Source: Desulfuromonadaceae bacterium (GTDB lineage Bacteria > Desulfobacterota > Desulfuromonadia > Geobacterales > Pseudopelobacteraceae). From it: DNA of 64,000 nucleotides. A program made the translations under genes and the position numbers. Location of the stretch: NCBI GenBank assembly GCA_028687585.1, contig JAQTZV010000002.1, positions 62,001 to 126,000 of the forward strand. The letters run 5' to 3'. The first letter of the stretch is position 1; the number at the start of each line of letters is the position of its first letter. Shown here piece by piece: positions 46,089 through 60,097 of the stretch. The notes beneath the pieces were generated by a model, which was given only the letters and a program-made list of their open reading frames with translations, made no database searches and had not been told where the DNA came from.

Positions 46089-47345
46089 ATGCCATTGCCA
46101 TCACTCCGGAATATCCAGCTTCTTCCTTACAGCAAACTGCAGCAGCTGCTTATCGATTCCAACTCCTCTGAGTATGGAAGCCGGTACGATCTTCTCTCTT
46201 TCGCCACCCCTGAACAATTGACTGCCGCAACAGCAGCACGAGAAGAATTACTTCAGTGGCTGACACATCGTGCCACTATAGGCTACGCCGGCACCAAGAT
46301 GGATTGTAATGGCCTCTCTCCCGGTTGTCTGCACTGCGGAGATGGCAGTTGGTCCTGCCTGTTCATCAATGGCCGCTGCAACGGACGTTGCTTCTACTGT
46401 CCTACCGTTCAGAACGATGACGGGCCACCGGTTACCAACGGCCTTGCTTTCACCACTCCGGAGGAATATGCCGCCTATGTGGCTCTGCTCGGTTTTAGAG
46501 GCGTCAGTATCAGTGGCGGTGAACCGCTGCTGACGCCGGATCTCACCCTGGCGTACCTGAAAGCTGTTCGAGGACGCTGTGGCGACGACGTCCACCTTTG
46601 GCTCTATACTAACGGTACCATGCTGACACCTGACCTCTGCAACCGATTGAGGGATGCAGGGCTAAACGAAATCCGTTTTGATCTTGGAGCCGTTCGCTAT
46701 AATCTTAAAAAATTACGCCTTGCGGTGGGATATATCCCGACGATAACCGTTGAAATTCCGGCCGTGCCGGAGGATGAAGAACTACTAAAACTGAAGATGT
46801 TTGAAATGGCTGAGAGTGGTGTCAATCACCTCAATCTGCACCAGATGCGCTTGACGCCACACAATTTCGGGCCGTTAATGGAGCGCGGCTACACCTTTCT
46901 TCATGGCGAAAAAGTGACGGTGCTAGAGTCGGAACTCTCTGCCTTGAGGATCATTCGGTACAGCTTGGAGAAAGAGATTCCCTTGCCGGTTAACTATTGC
47001 TCATTTACCTACAAACGTCGATTCCAACACGCTGCAGCCAGGCGTCGTGCGGCTATGACCATCTGTAATTCCGGTGAGGTTGTAACAGAACCAGGATATC
47101 TCCGTACCCTTTCTGCAACGGGCGTCAGTTACTGCGAGGCGGTACTGCTACAGAATCCAGGTTACCACCATCCTTTTGAAAAGATTGTTTTGGAAACCGG
47201 ACGAGCCCTTTACCTGGAACGCCGTCCATTAACACCGGAATTGGAGCTTACGATCATCGAACGAAGAAACTTAGGGATGGGGCACCCAACAGAGCAGATA
47301 ACCCGTTTTGAACAGGTTAAATACGGATTGGCTGAGTACTTCTAA
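46089..47345 (+). CDS. Radical SAM protein with extra cysteine cluster
   Basis: 418 residues. The radical SAM motif CNGRCFYC is at 97-104, preceded by a regular set Cys73, Cys80, Cys83 and Cys90 (CNGLSPGCLHCGDGSWSC) that could hold an auxiliary metal cluster. SISGGEPLL is the SAM-binding GGE, and LYTNGTML and IRFDLGAV follow the barrel pattern. Further cysteines near the C-terminus (NYCSF, ICNSG, SYCEA) may help. Substrate unknown. It stands alone on its strand; the nearest genes give no pathway hint. RBS not obvious. Confidence 0.85.
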   Translation: MPLPSLRNIQLLPYSKLQQLLIDSNSSEYGSRYDLLSFATPEQLTAATAAREELLQWLTHRATIGYAGTKMDCNGLSPGCLHCGDGSWSCLFINGRCNGRCFYCPTVQNDDGPPVTNGLAFTTPEEYAAYVALLGFRGVSISGGEPLLTPDLTLAYLKAVRGRCGDDVHLWLYTNGTMLTPDLCNRLRDAGLNEIRFDLGAVRYNLKKLRLAVGYIPTITVEIPAVPEDEELLKLKMFEMAESGVNHLNLHQMRLTPHNFGPLMERGYTFLHGEKVTVLESELSALRIIRYSLEKEIPLPVNYCSFTYKRRFQHAAARRRAAMTICNSGEVVTEPGYLRTLSATGVSYCEAVLLQNPGYHHPFEKIVLETGRALYLERRPLTPELELTIIERRNLGMGHPTEQITRFEQVKYGLAEYF

Positions 47346-47389
47346 AGCTGTATAACGGCATTACTTCTCGATCATCCTGAAAAGCGATT

Positions 47390-47632
47390 TCATTTAATTT
47401 CCAAACGCGACAGTGCAACGCGTATTTTTAACTCAAGGCGATCACAACAGATGTCATTGCTCAGAGCATCCAAGTCAGACTGGTGTATTAGCGCACTTAC
47501 CAGCTTATCGTTCGAACCAAGATGCAAAAGGTGAACGCTGAGACATCCGACACTTCGACCATCAATGACCGAAAATCTTGTTAGCGATATACCCATCTGA
47601 TCGGCAAGATCAGCAACATATTTCTGAATCAT
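47390..47632 (-). CDS. Small hypothetical protein
   Basis: 80 residues with a good GAGGTG site 7 nt before the ATG. Sequence begins IQKYVADLADQMGISLTRFS and ends with a helical LKIRVALSRLEIK. Balanced composition, no signal or membrane helix, two adjacent cysteines. No family recognised; the RBS and codon-like composition suggest a real gene. Confidence 0.5.
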   Translation of the reverse strand: MIQKYVADLADQMGISLTRFSVIDGRSVGCLSVHLLHLGSNDKLVSALIHQSDLDALSNDICCDRLELKIRVALSRLEIK

Positions 47633-47883
47633 TCGTTACACCTCAAAAAAAATGAAACTTTTATCACTTATATTCAAGTTGTTTCTAATGAACAATCGAA
47701 AATGTTATTCTACATCCGATGAAATTACCCGGATACAACTATTAACGGGGGATGGTTCGAGGTTGGCCGGGACCAATTGGAAATGGAGGACGACTTGGCG
47801 TGGAATAGGCGAGATGCCATTGAGAAACAGAGGCATCAGTAAGGCACCTTGTGGTTAACGATACGTTCCTTTTTATCATATAT
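47633..47883. other. Intergenic stretch between small ORF and RIO kinase end
   Basis: 251 bases. An open stretch on the plus strand ending at 47842 reads WFEVGRDQLEMEDDLAWNRR with protein-like composition but has no start codon and may be a remnant. No signal otherwise. Confidence 0.3.
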
Positions 47884-48732
47884 TCAGGTGACTTGTGCCG
47901 CTCTGAGCAGTGTGCGTTCATGTAAAATCCGTGCATAGTCAATTTCGCGCATGACTCCGTTAACATCGGCCGGGACATCACTCTGTTCAAACATTCCGGT
48001 CAGTTCAGAGGAAATGCTTAGCTTTCCACTTGCATACAGTTTCCAGATTTCCCGCCCGTAATCTGTAGAAAGCAGTTCAGGAGCAAATCGTCCAAAATAG
48101 GCGGTGATATTTTCAACATCCCGCTCAAGCATGCTGCGGGCGTTGTTATTCCCTGAAGCATTAACCGCCTGGGGAAGGTCGATTATCACCAGTCCTGCAT
48201 GATCAACAAGCACATTGTACTCAGACAGGTCTCCATGGATAATTCCGGCACAGAGCATGATAACAATATTTTTGATCATCTCATGATGGTATTCTCGCGC
48301 CTTTAATGCCGTCAAACGGATGTCATTGAGTCGGGGAGCAGCATTCCCGTCAGAATCTGCCACGAATTCCATAAGCAGAATTCCATCGGCATAATCATAT
48401 ACTTGTGGAACACGCACACCAGCCTCAGCCAGCGTCCTCAGTGCGTCGACTTCAGCGTTTTTCCAGGCCTCTTCAGTTTCCTTGCGCCCGTACTTCGTAC
48501 TCTTCTGCATCGCTCGCGTCTGACGACTGTTACGACTTTTTCGTCCTTCCTGATACTGAGCCATCTGGCTAAAACTACGGGTTCTAACTTCCTTGTAGAC
48601 CTTGGCACAGCACAGTTCTCCCTTTGACTGAACAACATACACATCTGCCTCTTTGCCGCTCATTAAACGGGAGACGACTTCATCCACTAAACCATTGCGA
48701 ATAAGGATTTCAAAACATTCCGGAGTTTTCAT
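47884..48732 (-). CDS. RIO1-type serine protein kinase
   Basis: 282 residues. RIO features: LMSGKEADVYVVQSKGELCCAKVYK (nucleotide loop and catalytic Lys), the flexible-loop region after RSFSQMAQYQEG, the catalytic loop IIHGDLSEYNVLV and the metal loop VIIDLPQAV (D in place of DFG). In archaea and eukaryotes RIO1 matures the small ribosomal subunit; bacterial members are widespread but poorly understood. A long hairpin terminator separates it from korC. Confidence 0.9.
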   Translation of the reverse strand: MKTPECFEILIRNGLVDEVVSRLMSGKEADVYVVQSKGELCCAKVYKEVRTRSFSQMAQYQEGRKSRNSRQTRAMQKSTKYGRKETEEAWKNAEVDALRTLAEAGVRVPQVYDYADGILLMEFVADSDGNAAPRLNDIRLTALKAREYHHEMIKNIVIMLCAGIIHGDLSEYNVLVDHAGLVIIDLPQAVNASGNNNARSMLERDVENITAYFGRFAPELLSTDYGREIWKLYASGKLSISSELTGMFEQSDVPADVNGVMREIDYARILHERTLLRAAQVT

Positions 48733-48893
48733 AGCTGCTCATCGGAATCTGCTGAAATAGTTATTAATTGATACATATAAGGGTTCCTTTAAGTTGTTAG
48801 ATCTGTACTGAGTTCAAAATTAACTGTTCACTGTCCGTACTTTATCATTACTTCACTGATATCAGCAAGAACGAACAAAAATCACCAATCAAC

Positions 48894-48946
48894 CACTGTA
48901 ACACGAAAGGCCCGATGTTGTGCACCGGGCCTTTCGTGTTACAGTG
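48894..48946 (-). terminator. Perfect 21-bp hairpin, terminator of korDABC
   Basis: Arms CACTGTAACACGAAAGGCCCG (48894-48914) and their exact complement (48926-48946), with an 11-nt loop. It lies 15 nt after the korC stop on the minus strand and is followed there by a T-rich stretch. Symmetry lets it work in either direction. Confidence 0.85.
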
Positions 48947-48960
48947 TACAGGTGATTTAA

Positions 48961-49509
48961 TCAGGCACTGGCAGCCAGAGCCTTTTCATAACCAATACTG
49001 AATGCTTTCCTGTTCAGTTCAATAAAAGCCTCTGGGACGCTTGAAAGTACGGCCTTTTCAGCATTTTCACGACTCACCTGACCGGTCAGTGCTACCATTG
49101 CTCCAAGAGCAACAATGTTGGCAACAATCTCACGACCAACGTCATTTTTAGCAGTATTTATGATCGGAAAAGAAATAATCTTGAAATTACCTTTTGTCGG
49201 CAGTTTTGTGACGAGATCAGAATCGACCACCAGGACTCCGCCCTCTTTCAGGTCGTGTGTGTACTTGTCGCACGCTTCCTGAGTCATGGCCAGCAATGCG
49301 TCTACGGATGTAGCCTTCGGATAATCGATCGGTCCATCTGAAATAATAACTTCCGATTTTGATGAACCGCCACGCGCTTCCGGGCCGTAACTTTGCGATT
49401 GAACAGCCTGCTTCCCCTCGTAGATCGAAGCGGCTTTGGCCATAATAATACCGGCGGTGATCAGACCCTGCCCACCTGAACCGGAAAACCTTAGTTCATA
49501 TCTTGACAT
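48961..49509 (-). CDS. korC: 2-oxoglutarate:ferredoxin oxidoreductase, gamma subunit
   Basis: 182 residues from ATG 49509 (AAAGGAG upstream; the frame is open to 49563 without support). RYELRFSGSGGQGLITAG, QSYGPEARGGSSKSEV and VNIVALG-like IVANIVALGAMVALTG are the gamma-subunit pattern. Fourth gene of a korD-A-B-C operon. The complex oxidises 2-oxoglutarate to succinyl-CoA with reduction of ferredoxin. Confidence 0.93.
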   Translation of the reverse strand: MSRYELRFSGSGGQGLITAGIIMAKAASIYEGKQAVQSQSYGPEARGGSSKSEVIISDGPIDYPKATSVDALLAMTQEACDKYTHDLKEGGVLVVDSDLVTKLPTKGNFKIISFPIINTAKNDVGREIVANIVALGAMVALTGQVSRENAEKAVLSSVPEAFIELNRKAFSIGYEKALAASA

Positions 49510-49537
49510 GAATATATCGCTCCTTTTCCTGTAATTG

Positions 49538-50359
49538 TTACTTGGCAGCCTTGGCACGCTCAATAACTTTGGCGTACTCGGCAGTATACTCAGGCTTGGT
49601 ATCGTCCTTGTAGAGAACCCCAGTCAGAACCTTGCCTTGTAGTTGTTCAGCGGTCATCTTTTCTGCCGCCTTAACCGGAACGGCAACCTCTTTCAGGCGG
49701 TTCATCATCTCGATAACCGACTTGAATTTGTTACGACGACCGTAAGTTGTCGGGCAGTCATCAAGGATCTCGACAACCGAGAAACCTTTATGCTGAATAG
49801 CTTCTGCAATCAGCTTATCAATCTGGTTGGCATGGAATGCTGTACCACGGGCAACAAAAGTAGCACCGGCACCGATTGCAAGTTTGGCAATATCAAAACC
49901 AGGGTCCGGGTTGCCGTATGGAGTCGTGGACGCCTTGTGACCGGTAGGAGTACATGGTGAGAACTGTCCACCGGTCATGCCGTAGATGTAGTTGTTCATA
50001 ATGATGTAAGTCATGTTGATGTTACGACGACAGGCGTGGATGAAATGGTTACCGCCGATTGCGGTACCGTCACCGTCACCGCCGACCAGAATAACATTCA
50101 TTTCCGGCTTGGCCATTTTTACACCGGTAGCAAAGGCAGCGGCGCGACCATGAGCTGTGTGCAGTGTACAGCAATCAATATAGCCGGGAAGACGTGAAGC
50201 GCAACCGATACCGGAAACAACTGCAGTCTCTTCTTTTTTCAGATTGAGCGAGTCCATGGCGCGTATCAACCCCTTCATGACGATGCCGTGGCCGCAGCCT
50301 GGACACCAGATGTGGGGCAATTTGCCGGGACGAATCCATTTATCATAATCAAAAGCCAT
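49538..50359 (-). CDS. korB: 2-oxoglutarate:ferredoxin oxidoreductase, beta subunit
   Basis: 273 residues. IWCPGCGHGIVMKGLIRAM, VSGIGCASRLPGY, HTAHGRAAAFATGVKMAKP and the thiamine pyrophosphate motif GGDGDGTAIGGNHFIHACRRN...IMNNYIYGMTGGQ. It carries TPP and a cluster-binding cysteine set. It starts 1 nt after the korA stop and shows tight coupling. Confidence 0.95.
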   Translation of the reverse strand: MAFDYDKWIRPGKLPHIWCPGCGHGIVMKGLIRAMDSLNLKKEETAVVSGIGCASRLPGYIDCCTLHTAHGRAAAFATGVKMAKPEMNVILVGGDGDGTAIGGNHFIHACRRNINMTYIIMNNYIYGMTGGQFSPCTPTGHKASTTPYGNPDPGFDIAKLAIGAGATFVARGTAFHANQIDKLIAEAIQHKGFSVVEILDDCPTTYGRRNKFKSVIEMMNRLKEVAVPVKAAEKMTAEQLQGKVLTGVLYKDDTKPEYTAEYAKVIERAKAAK

Positions 50360-50360
50360 G

Positions 50361-51494
50361 TTATTTAACCTCCTTAATCTTTTCGAGGATCTGGTCTGGA
50401 TTGATCGGTTCTCCGTCTACACGGAAAATCCCCAGGACCGGAACCTTGCCCTGCGCACAACGCTCAAGCTCAAGTGAACACATGCCCAGATTCATCTCTG
50501 GAATAACAATGCCTTTAACCTTGCCGGCCAATGCCTTAATCTGTTTATCCGGGAACGGCCAGAAAGTTTTGATGCGGAACATACCGGCTTTAATACCCTG
50601 TTCACGGGCAACATTGACCGCATAACGAGCTGAACGTGAGGTGGAGCCGTATGCGACAACGACAACATCGGCATCTTCAAGCAGGTAATCTTCAAACGTG
50701 ACGATATCGTCAATGTTTGCATCTACCTTGCGAACTTGACGCTCTTCCTCAGCCTGAACGATGTCGGCTTTTGTAGTCGGGAAACCGTCCTGCATCTTGT
50801 TGAGACCGGTAACATGAAACTTGTAGCCGGAACCAAAAGAAGCCAGCGGTGGGACGTCGCCGAAGCTGGTGTCGTATGGCTTGTACTGCTCAGGGGGGAC
50901 AGTCGGGGATTTTCGTGGTGTAATTGCAATTTCGCCCGGTTCTGGAAAGACAATGCGTTCACGCATGTGCGCTACGATTTCGTCAGGCATAACCATTACA
51001 GGAGTACGATATTTTTCGGCCAGATTGAAGGCACGAATAACTTCTTCATACGTTTCCTGAACGGAAGCCGGAACGAGGCAAATAGCAGGATGGTCGCCAT
51101 GTGTTCCCCATTTGGCGCACATAACGTCTGACTGACTCGGGCCGGTAGGCATGCCGGTTGAAGGGCCGCCACGCATGACATTGTAAACTACGCAGGGTAT
51201 TTCTGCGATGCAACCGTAACCGATCAATTCCTGTTTCAGAGAGAGACCGGGGCCGGATGTGGAAGTGAGTACTTTTGCACCGGCAAGCGATGCGCCAAGA
51301 ATTGCAGCCATGGCGGCAATTTCGTCTTCCATCTGCAGGAATTTTCCGCCAATTTTAGGTAATTCAGCTGACAGCACTTCAGATACTTCTGTCGAGGGGG
51401 TAATCGGGTAACCTGCAAAGAAGTTACACCCGGCGTATAATGCGCCTTGTGCAGCTGCCTCATTACCCTGAAGAAACGCTACTTTTTTGGACAC
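50361..51494 (-). CDS. korA: 2-oxoglutarate:ferredoxin oxidoreductase, alpha subunit
   Basis: 377 residues. FLQGNEAAAQGALYAGCNFFAGYPITPSTEV, FLQMEDEIAAMAAILGASLAGAKVLTSTSGPG, RGGPSTGMPTGPSQSD and the C-terminal VVAYGSTSRSARYAV and RIKTFWPFPD are those of KorA/VorB alpha subunits. It supplies the pyrimidine side of the TPP site and the CoA-binding domain. Follows korD by 21 nt. Confidence 0.95.
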   Translation of the reverse strand: MSKKVAFLQGNEAAAQGALYAGCNFFAGYPITPSTEVSEVLSAELPKIGGKFLQMEDEIAAMAAILGASLAGAKVLTSTSGPGLSLKQELIGYGCIAEIPCVVYNVMRGGPSTGMPTGPSQSDVMCAKWGTHGDHPAICLVPASVQETYEEVIRAFNLAEKYRTPVMVMPDEIVAHMRERIVFPEPGEIAITPRKSPTVPPEQYKPYDTSFGDVPPLASFGSGYKFHVTGLNKMQDGFPTTKADIVQAEEERQVRKVDANIDDIVTFEDYLLEDADVVVVAYGSTSRSARYAVNVAREQGIKAGMFRIKTFWPFPDKQIKALAGKVKGIVIPEMNLGMCSLELERCAQGKVPVLGIFRVDGEPINPDQILEKIKEVK

Positions 51495-51515
51495 TGTTCA
51501 TTTCCTCCTGTAAAT

Positions 51516-51713
51516 TTATTCGGTTATGACTTTGATAGCGAAGTCGGGACAACGCAATTCGCACTGCATGCATTTGATACAGGCTTCAAGATTTTTGACA
51601 GAGGCATAAAAGCCCTTCATTTCAAGTACGTCTTTAGGGCAGAATTCAACACAAATATGGCACCCCTTGCAGTACTTCTCGATAATCTCAATTTTTGGCA
51701 ATGTTTTTTCCAT
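51516..51713 (-). CDS. korD: 2-oxoglutarate:ferredoxin oxidoreductase, ferredoxin (delta) subunit
   Basis: 65 residues with two 4Fe-4S motifs, CKGCHICVEFCP and CIKCMQCELRCP. Such small ferredoxins are the delta subunit that takes electrons from the TPP site. First gene of the kor operon, with the terminator of mdh just upstream. Confidence 0.95.
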   Translation of the reverse strand: MEKTLPKIEIIEKYCKGCHICVEFCPKDVLEMKGFYASVKNLEACIKCMQCELRCPDFAIKVITE

Positions 51714-51771
51714 CTAGCAAGACTCCTTTATTCCGTAATAAAAGGTGGTAAATACCGGTTCTAGAAAGTAA

Positions 51772-51804
51772 CAAAAGAAGGGCGCACACTCCACCCTTCT
51801 TTTG
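51772..51804 (-). terminator. Terminator between mdh and korDABC
   Basis: 11-bp stem CAAAAGAAGGG / CCCTTCTTTTG with an 11-nt loop, 30 nt after the mdh stop on the minus strand. The A/T runs are part of the stem. It implies korDABC has its own promoter in the gap before 51713. Confidence 0.8.
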
Positions 51805-51833
51805 CCGACTTCCAGGAACCTGGAATCAAAAAA

Positions 51834-54270
<2,437 letters not shown>

Positions 54271-54325
54271 CTAGGTCACTTCGTTATTACATAAAATTAT
54301 AAAAGAGCTGAGAGCCACTAACCGG

Positions 54326-56828
<2,503 letters not shown>

Positions 56829-57530
56829 TTATTTTTGGCCGTTTTTGGCTGAATAGCGACGCGCTTCATCTGCTTCACTGCGACTGAAGTTTCTTGGTAT
56901 AGCAAAAACCTGGCCTGGCCAGAGTCGTTTTGGGTCACGGATCTGGTCACGATTGGCACGAAAGATAATCGGCCAGAGTGATGAATCGTTATAAATTTCT
57001 GATCGGGCCGAAATCTGTGGCAGCGTTTCTCCACGACGGACAGTATATGACGTTGGCAATGAAGGGGGTGGCGTTCTATATTTTTTCTGTACAGGCAGAG
57101 CAGCTTCAACGGTATTAGCCAACTGTTGTTGGGCCTGTAAGCGTAATTCAGCCTCAATCGCAGCACGCATACGTTGTTCTTCTTTTGCCTTGGCAGCCAA
57201 CTCAGCAATTTGCCGCTGTTTTTCTGCAGCGCGCTGCTTAATTATCCGGTTAACCTCTGCTTGAAGCATTTCAGCTTTCTGAAATGCCAGCTGATAATAC
57301 TCATCCGCACCCTTGTCATCTTTCCTGACATGGTAGAGCGCTTCTCCATGATCATATGTATCGAGCAGGCTGCGGTATTCCTGGGGAAACAGCGAAGGAG
57401 CTTCGTGACGCCCAAGTTCTTCAACAAATGGTGCAGTCTTGCTCCGCCAAGAGGGGATCTGAGCAGAACAGGCCGCCAGCGCTGCACTAATCAAACATAT
57501 GCAAACAGCCTGGCGGCCCTTCTTAATCAT
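56829..57530 (-). CDS. LysM-domain lipoprotein with coiled-coil
   Basis: 233 residues from ATG 57530, which lies 2 nt past the aspS stop; a TTG two codons earlier is also in frame. Lipobox cysteine in ISAALAACS, a helical segment with two tetratricopeptide-like helices (ALYHVRKDDKGADEYYQLAF) and a charged coiled-coil (residues about 75-140). The C-terminal LysM domain reads SYTVRRGETLPQISARSEIYNDSSLWPIIFRANRDQI. It should anchor to the outer membrane and bind peptidoglycan. Transcribed after aspS. Confidence 0.87.
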   Translation of the reverse strand: MIKKGRQAVCICLISAALAACSAQIPSWRSKTAPFVEELGRHEAPSLFPQEYRSLLDTYDHGEALYHVRKDDKGADEYYQLAFQKAEMLQAEVNRIIKQRAAEKQRQIAELAAKAKEEQRMRAAIEAELRLQAQQQLANTVEAALPVQKKYRTPPPSLPTSYTVRRGETLPQISARSEIYNDSSLWPIIFRANRDQIRDPKRLWPGQVFAIPRNFSRSEADEARRYSAKNGQK

Positions 57531-57532
57531 AA

Positions 57533-59317
57533 TCAAGACAGTTTTTCGGCCAGTCGAATACCCAGTTCACGGAGTTGCTTGGTGTCGACCGGAGATGGGG
57601 CCTCTGACATCATACATGTACCCTTCTGGGTTTTGGGGAAGGCAATAACATCTCGTATTGAGTCACTACCGGTTAAAAGCATAATCAAGCGATCCATACC
57701 AAAGGCAATCCCGCCATGCGGTGGTGTGCCGAACTCAAGTGCATCGAGCAGGAAGCCGAACTTGCTGCGAGCATCCTCAACGGTCATTCCAAGCAGCTTG
57801 AACATAAGAGACTGGACGTGCTCCTGGTGAATCCTGATGGAACCGCCACCAATTTCATTACCATTCAACACCAGGTCATATGCCTTGGCGCGACAGCGGC
57901 CCGGATCTGATTCCACAAATTCGACATCTTCGTCCATGGGAGCGGTAAAGGGGTGGTGGACCGCACACCATCGCTTATCCTCGTCATCCCACTCAAGCAG
58001 CGGAAATTCAGTTATCCAGACAAATCGATAATCATCCTTACTGGTTAATTTAAGCATATTTGCCAGATGGTTACGCAGTTTGCCGAGCGAATCATGGACA
58101 ACCTTAGGTTTGTCGGCCACGAAGAAGAGCAGATCACCTTCTTCCGCGACGAATACATTGTTCATTATAGCAATTTCTTCTGCTGTAAAGAATTTGGCAA
58201 TCGGAGAGTGCCACTCACCATTTTCGATCTTGACATAAGCCAGTCCCTTAGCACCGTAAATCTTAACAAATTCTGTCAGATCGTCGATCTCTTTACGCGA
58301 GAACTTCGCACACCCTTTTGCATTGATACCTTTTATTACCCCGCCCTTGGAGGCAACATCGGCAAAAACTTTAAAGCCGGAGGCCTTGACGATATCAGTC
58401 AGATCACAGAGTTCCATACCGAACCGGAGATCAGGATTGTCGAGACCGAAACGGCGAATTGCTTCAGCATAGGTAAGGCGCTCAACCGGCAACTGAACGG
58501 TAACGCCCTTCGCTTCAGTAAATACACGGGCGATCAACCCCTCCATAACCGTAATGATATCTTCCTGGTCGATGAAGGACATCTCGCAGTCGATCTGGGT
58601 GAATTCCGGTTGACGATCTGCACGCAAATCTTCATCACGGAAACAGCGTACCACCTGAAAGTATTTGTCAAAGCCGGAAATCATCAAAATCTGTTTAAAA
58701 ATCTGGGGCGACTGCGGCAATGCATAAAAATGACCCTGATTAATACGGGATGGTACAAGAAAGTCGCGCGCACCTTCCGGAGTTGATTTGGTAAGAAAGG
58801 GGGTTTCCAGCTCTAAAAATCCGTTGTCTGTCAGGTATGAGCGGGTCAACTGTGCGACTTTCGAGCGGAGGATCAGATTGTACTGCAACTGCGGGCGACG
58901 AAGATCGAGATAACGGTATTTGAGACGGATATTTTCATTAATATCACTATGTTCATCCAGCATAAACGGGAGTGGCTTGGAACGATTGAGCAGTTTGCAC
59001 TCAAGTACCTGGATTTCAACCTCGCCGGTTTTCATGTTCGGGTTGACAGTACCCTCCGGTCGGGGAATTACCTTTCCCCTGACCGCCAGAACAAATTCGC
59101 TGCGAACTGATTCTGCAACAGCATGTCCGGACAGATTCACTTCCGGGTCAAATACGACCTGAGCTATTCCTTCACGGTCACGCAGGTCAATGAATATGAG
59201 CCCGCCATGATCGCGACGGCGCAGTGCCCATCCCATCAGGATTACTTCATTGCCAATGTCTGCAGCCCGTAAGTCACCACAGTAATGCGTTCGTTTCCAA
59301 TTTCCGAGTGTGTCCAT
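57533..59317 (-). CDS. aspS: Aspartyl-tRNA synthetase
   Basis: 594 residues, bacterial-type AspRS with the internal GAD domain. [21 protein letters not shown] (OB fold), motif 2 [35 protein letters not shown] and motif 3 [16 protein letters not shown]. Without GatCAB in the window I cannot tell discriminating from non-discriminating type. GGAGGAT site before the ATG. Followed by a LysM lipoprotein gene 2 nt later. Confidence 0.97.
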   Translation of the reverse strand: MDTLGNWKRTHYCGDLRAADIGNEVILMGWALRRRDHGGLIFIDLRDREGIAQVVFDPEVNLSGHAVAESVRSEFVLAVRGKVIPRPEGTVNPNMKTGEVEIQVLECKLLNRSKPLPFMLDEHSDINENIRLKYRYLDLRRPQLQYNLILRSKVAQLTRSYLTDNGFLELETPFLTKSTPEGARDFLVPSRINQGHFYALPQSPQIFKQILMISGFDKYFQVVRCFRDEDLRADRQPEFTQIDCEMSFIDQEDIITVMEGLIARVFTEAKGVTVQLPVERLTYAEAIRRFGLDNPDLRFGMELCDLTDIVKASGFKVFADVASKGGVIKGINAKGCAKFSRKEIDDLTEFVKIYGAKGLAYVKIENGEWHSPIAKFFTAEEIAIMNNVFVAEEGDLLFFVADKPKVVHDSLGKLRNHLANMLKLTSKDDYRFVWITEFPLLEWDDEDKRWCAVHHPFTAPMDEDVEFVESDPGRCRAKAYDLVLNGNEIGGGSIRIHQEHVQSLMFKLLGMTVEDARSKFGFLLDALEFGTPPHGGIAFGMDRLIMLLTGSDSIRDVIAFPKTQKGTCMMSEAPSPVDTKQLRELGIRLAEKLS

Positions 59318-59407
59318 AATAATCCTCCTTAGGGGTCAAGGGTCAAAGGGCAAGGGGAGAGGGAAAACAAGAGTAATATTTCATCTCTTGACCCTTGGCC
59401 CCTGACT
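59318..59407 (-). other. Imperfect long hairpin between lepB and aspS
   Basis: The run GTCAAGGGTCAAAGGGCAAGGG is mirrored by CTCTTGACCCTTGGCCCCTGAC, giving a long, imperfect stem with a short AT-rich middle. It could be a terminator or a repeat of the intergenic type seen in Geobacter relatives. Its copy number in the genome cannot be seen here. Confidence 0.4.
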
Positions 59408-60073
59408 CTAGTTAATTAGCCTTCCGATGTTGCCGAACCGTGGCATAAGTTTGTCGCGATCCCACGACCAGTATTTAATAAACGCCAGTCCTTTGATCTG
59501 ATCCCGACGTACAAATTTCCAAAAGCGACTATCGTAGGAACGATCACGGTTGTCGCCCATTACGAAGTACGAATCAGCCGGTACGGTAACCGGGCCGAAA
59601 GTGTCTCGGGGATTCATCTCTTTCGGGATGATGTCTTTTTCCTTATGCACTTCATGGGGATTTTTATACGGCTTGCCGTTTACATAAACCTTTTTGTCCT
59701 TTCCTTCAACCACATCACCAGGGACACCAACAATACGCTTAATAAAATCTTTGCTGGGATCTTCCGGATATTCAAAAACTATTACATCGCCCTGACGGGG
59801 GTCACGAATCGTCAAAGCCCGTTTGTCGGTAAAAGGGATTTTAGTGCCATATATGAACTTGCTGACGAGCAGATGATCTCCGATCGCCAGCGTATCTTCC
59901 ATAGACCCGGAAGGGATTTTAAACGCCTGTACAAGATACGTGCGGATTACTAATGCCAACAGAACTGCTATTATTATCGATTCGGCGTACTCGCGAAGCA
60001 GACCTTTCTTTTTAATCTGTTCCTGAGGTGCCGGTGCCAATTCAGCCTGGGGTGAATCTTGATGCTCTTCCAT
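59408..60073 (-). CDS. lepB: Signal peptidase I
   Basis: 221 residues. One membrane helix (ESIIIAVLLALVIRTYLV), the catalytic serine in FKIPSGSMEDTL (Ser57), the general-base lysine in DFIKRIVGVPGD, and box E MGDNRDRSYDSRFW. It cleaves Sec and Tat signal peptides at the periplasmic face. The N-terminal 25 residues are an extra Pro/Gln-rich tail. Located 24 nt after lepA on the same strand, the classic lepA-lepB pair. Confidence 0.96.
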   Translation of the reverse strand: MEEHQDSPQAELAPAPQEQIKKKGLLREYAESIIIAVLLALVIRTYLVQAFKIPSGSMEDTLAIGDHLLVSKFIYGTKIPFTDKRALTIRDPRQGDVIVFEYPEDPSKDFIKRIVGVPGDVVEGKDKKVYVNGKPYKNPHEVHKEKDIIPKEMNPRDTFGPVTVPADSYFVMGDNRDRSYDSRFWKFVRRDQIKGLAFIKYWSWDRDKLMPRFGNIGRLIN

Positions 60074-60097
60074 GCGGTTTCCTTTTAAATAGATTCT

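Noticed and set aside
47652-47858. 68-codon plus-strand ORF
   Set aside because: No RBS and mixed composition; only its out-of-frame neighbour stretch looked protein-like, and that one lacks a start codon.
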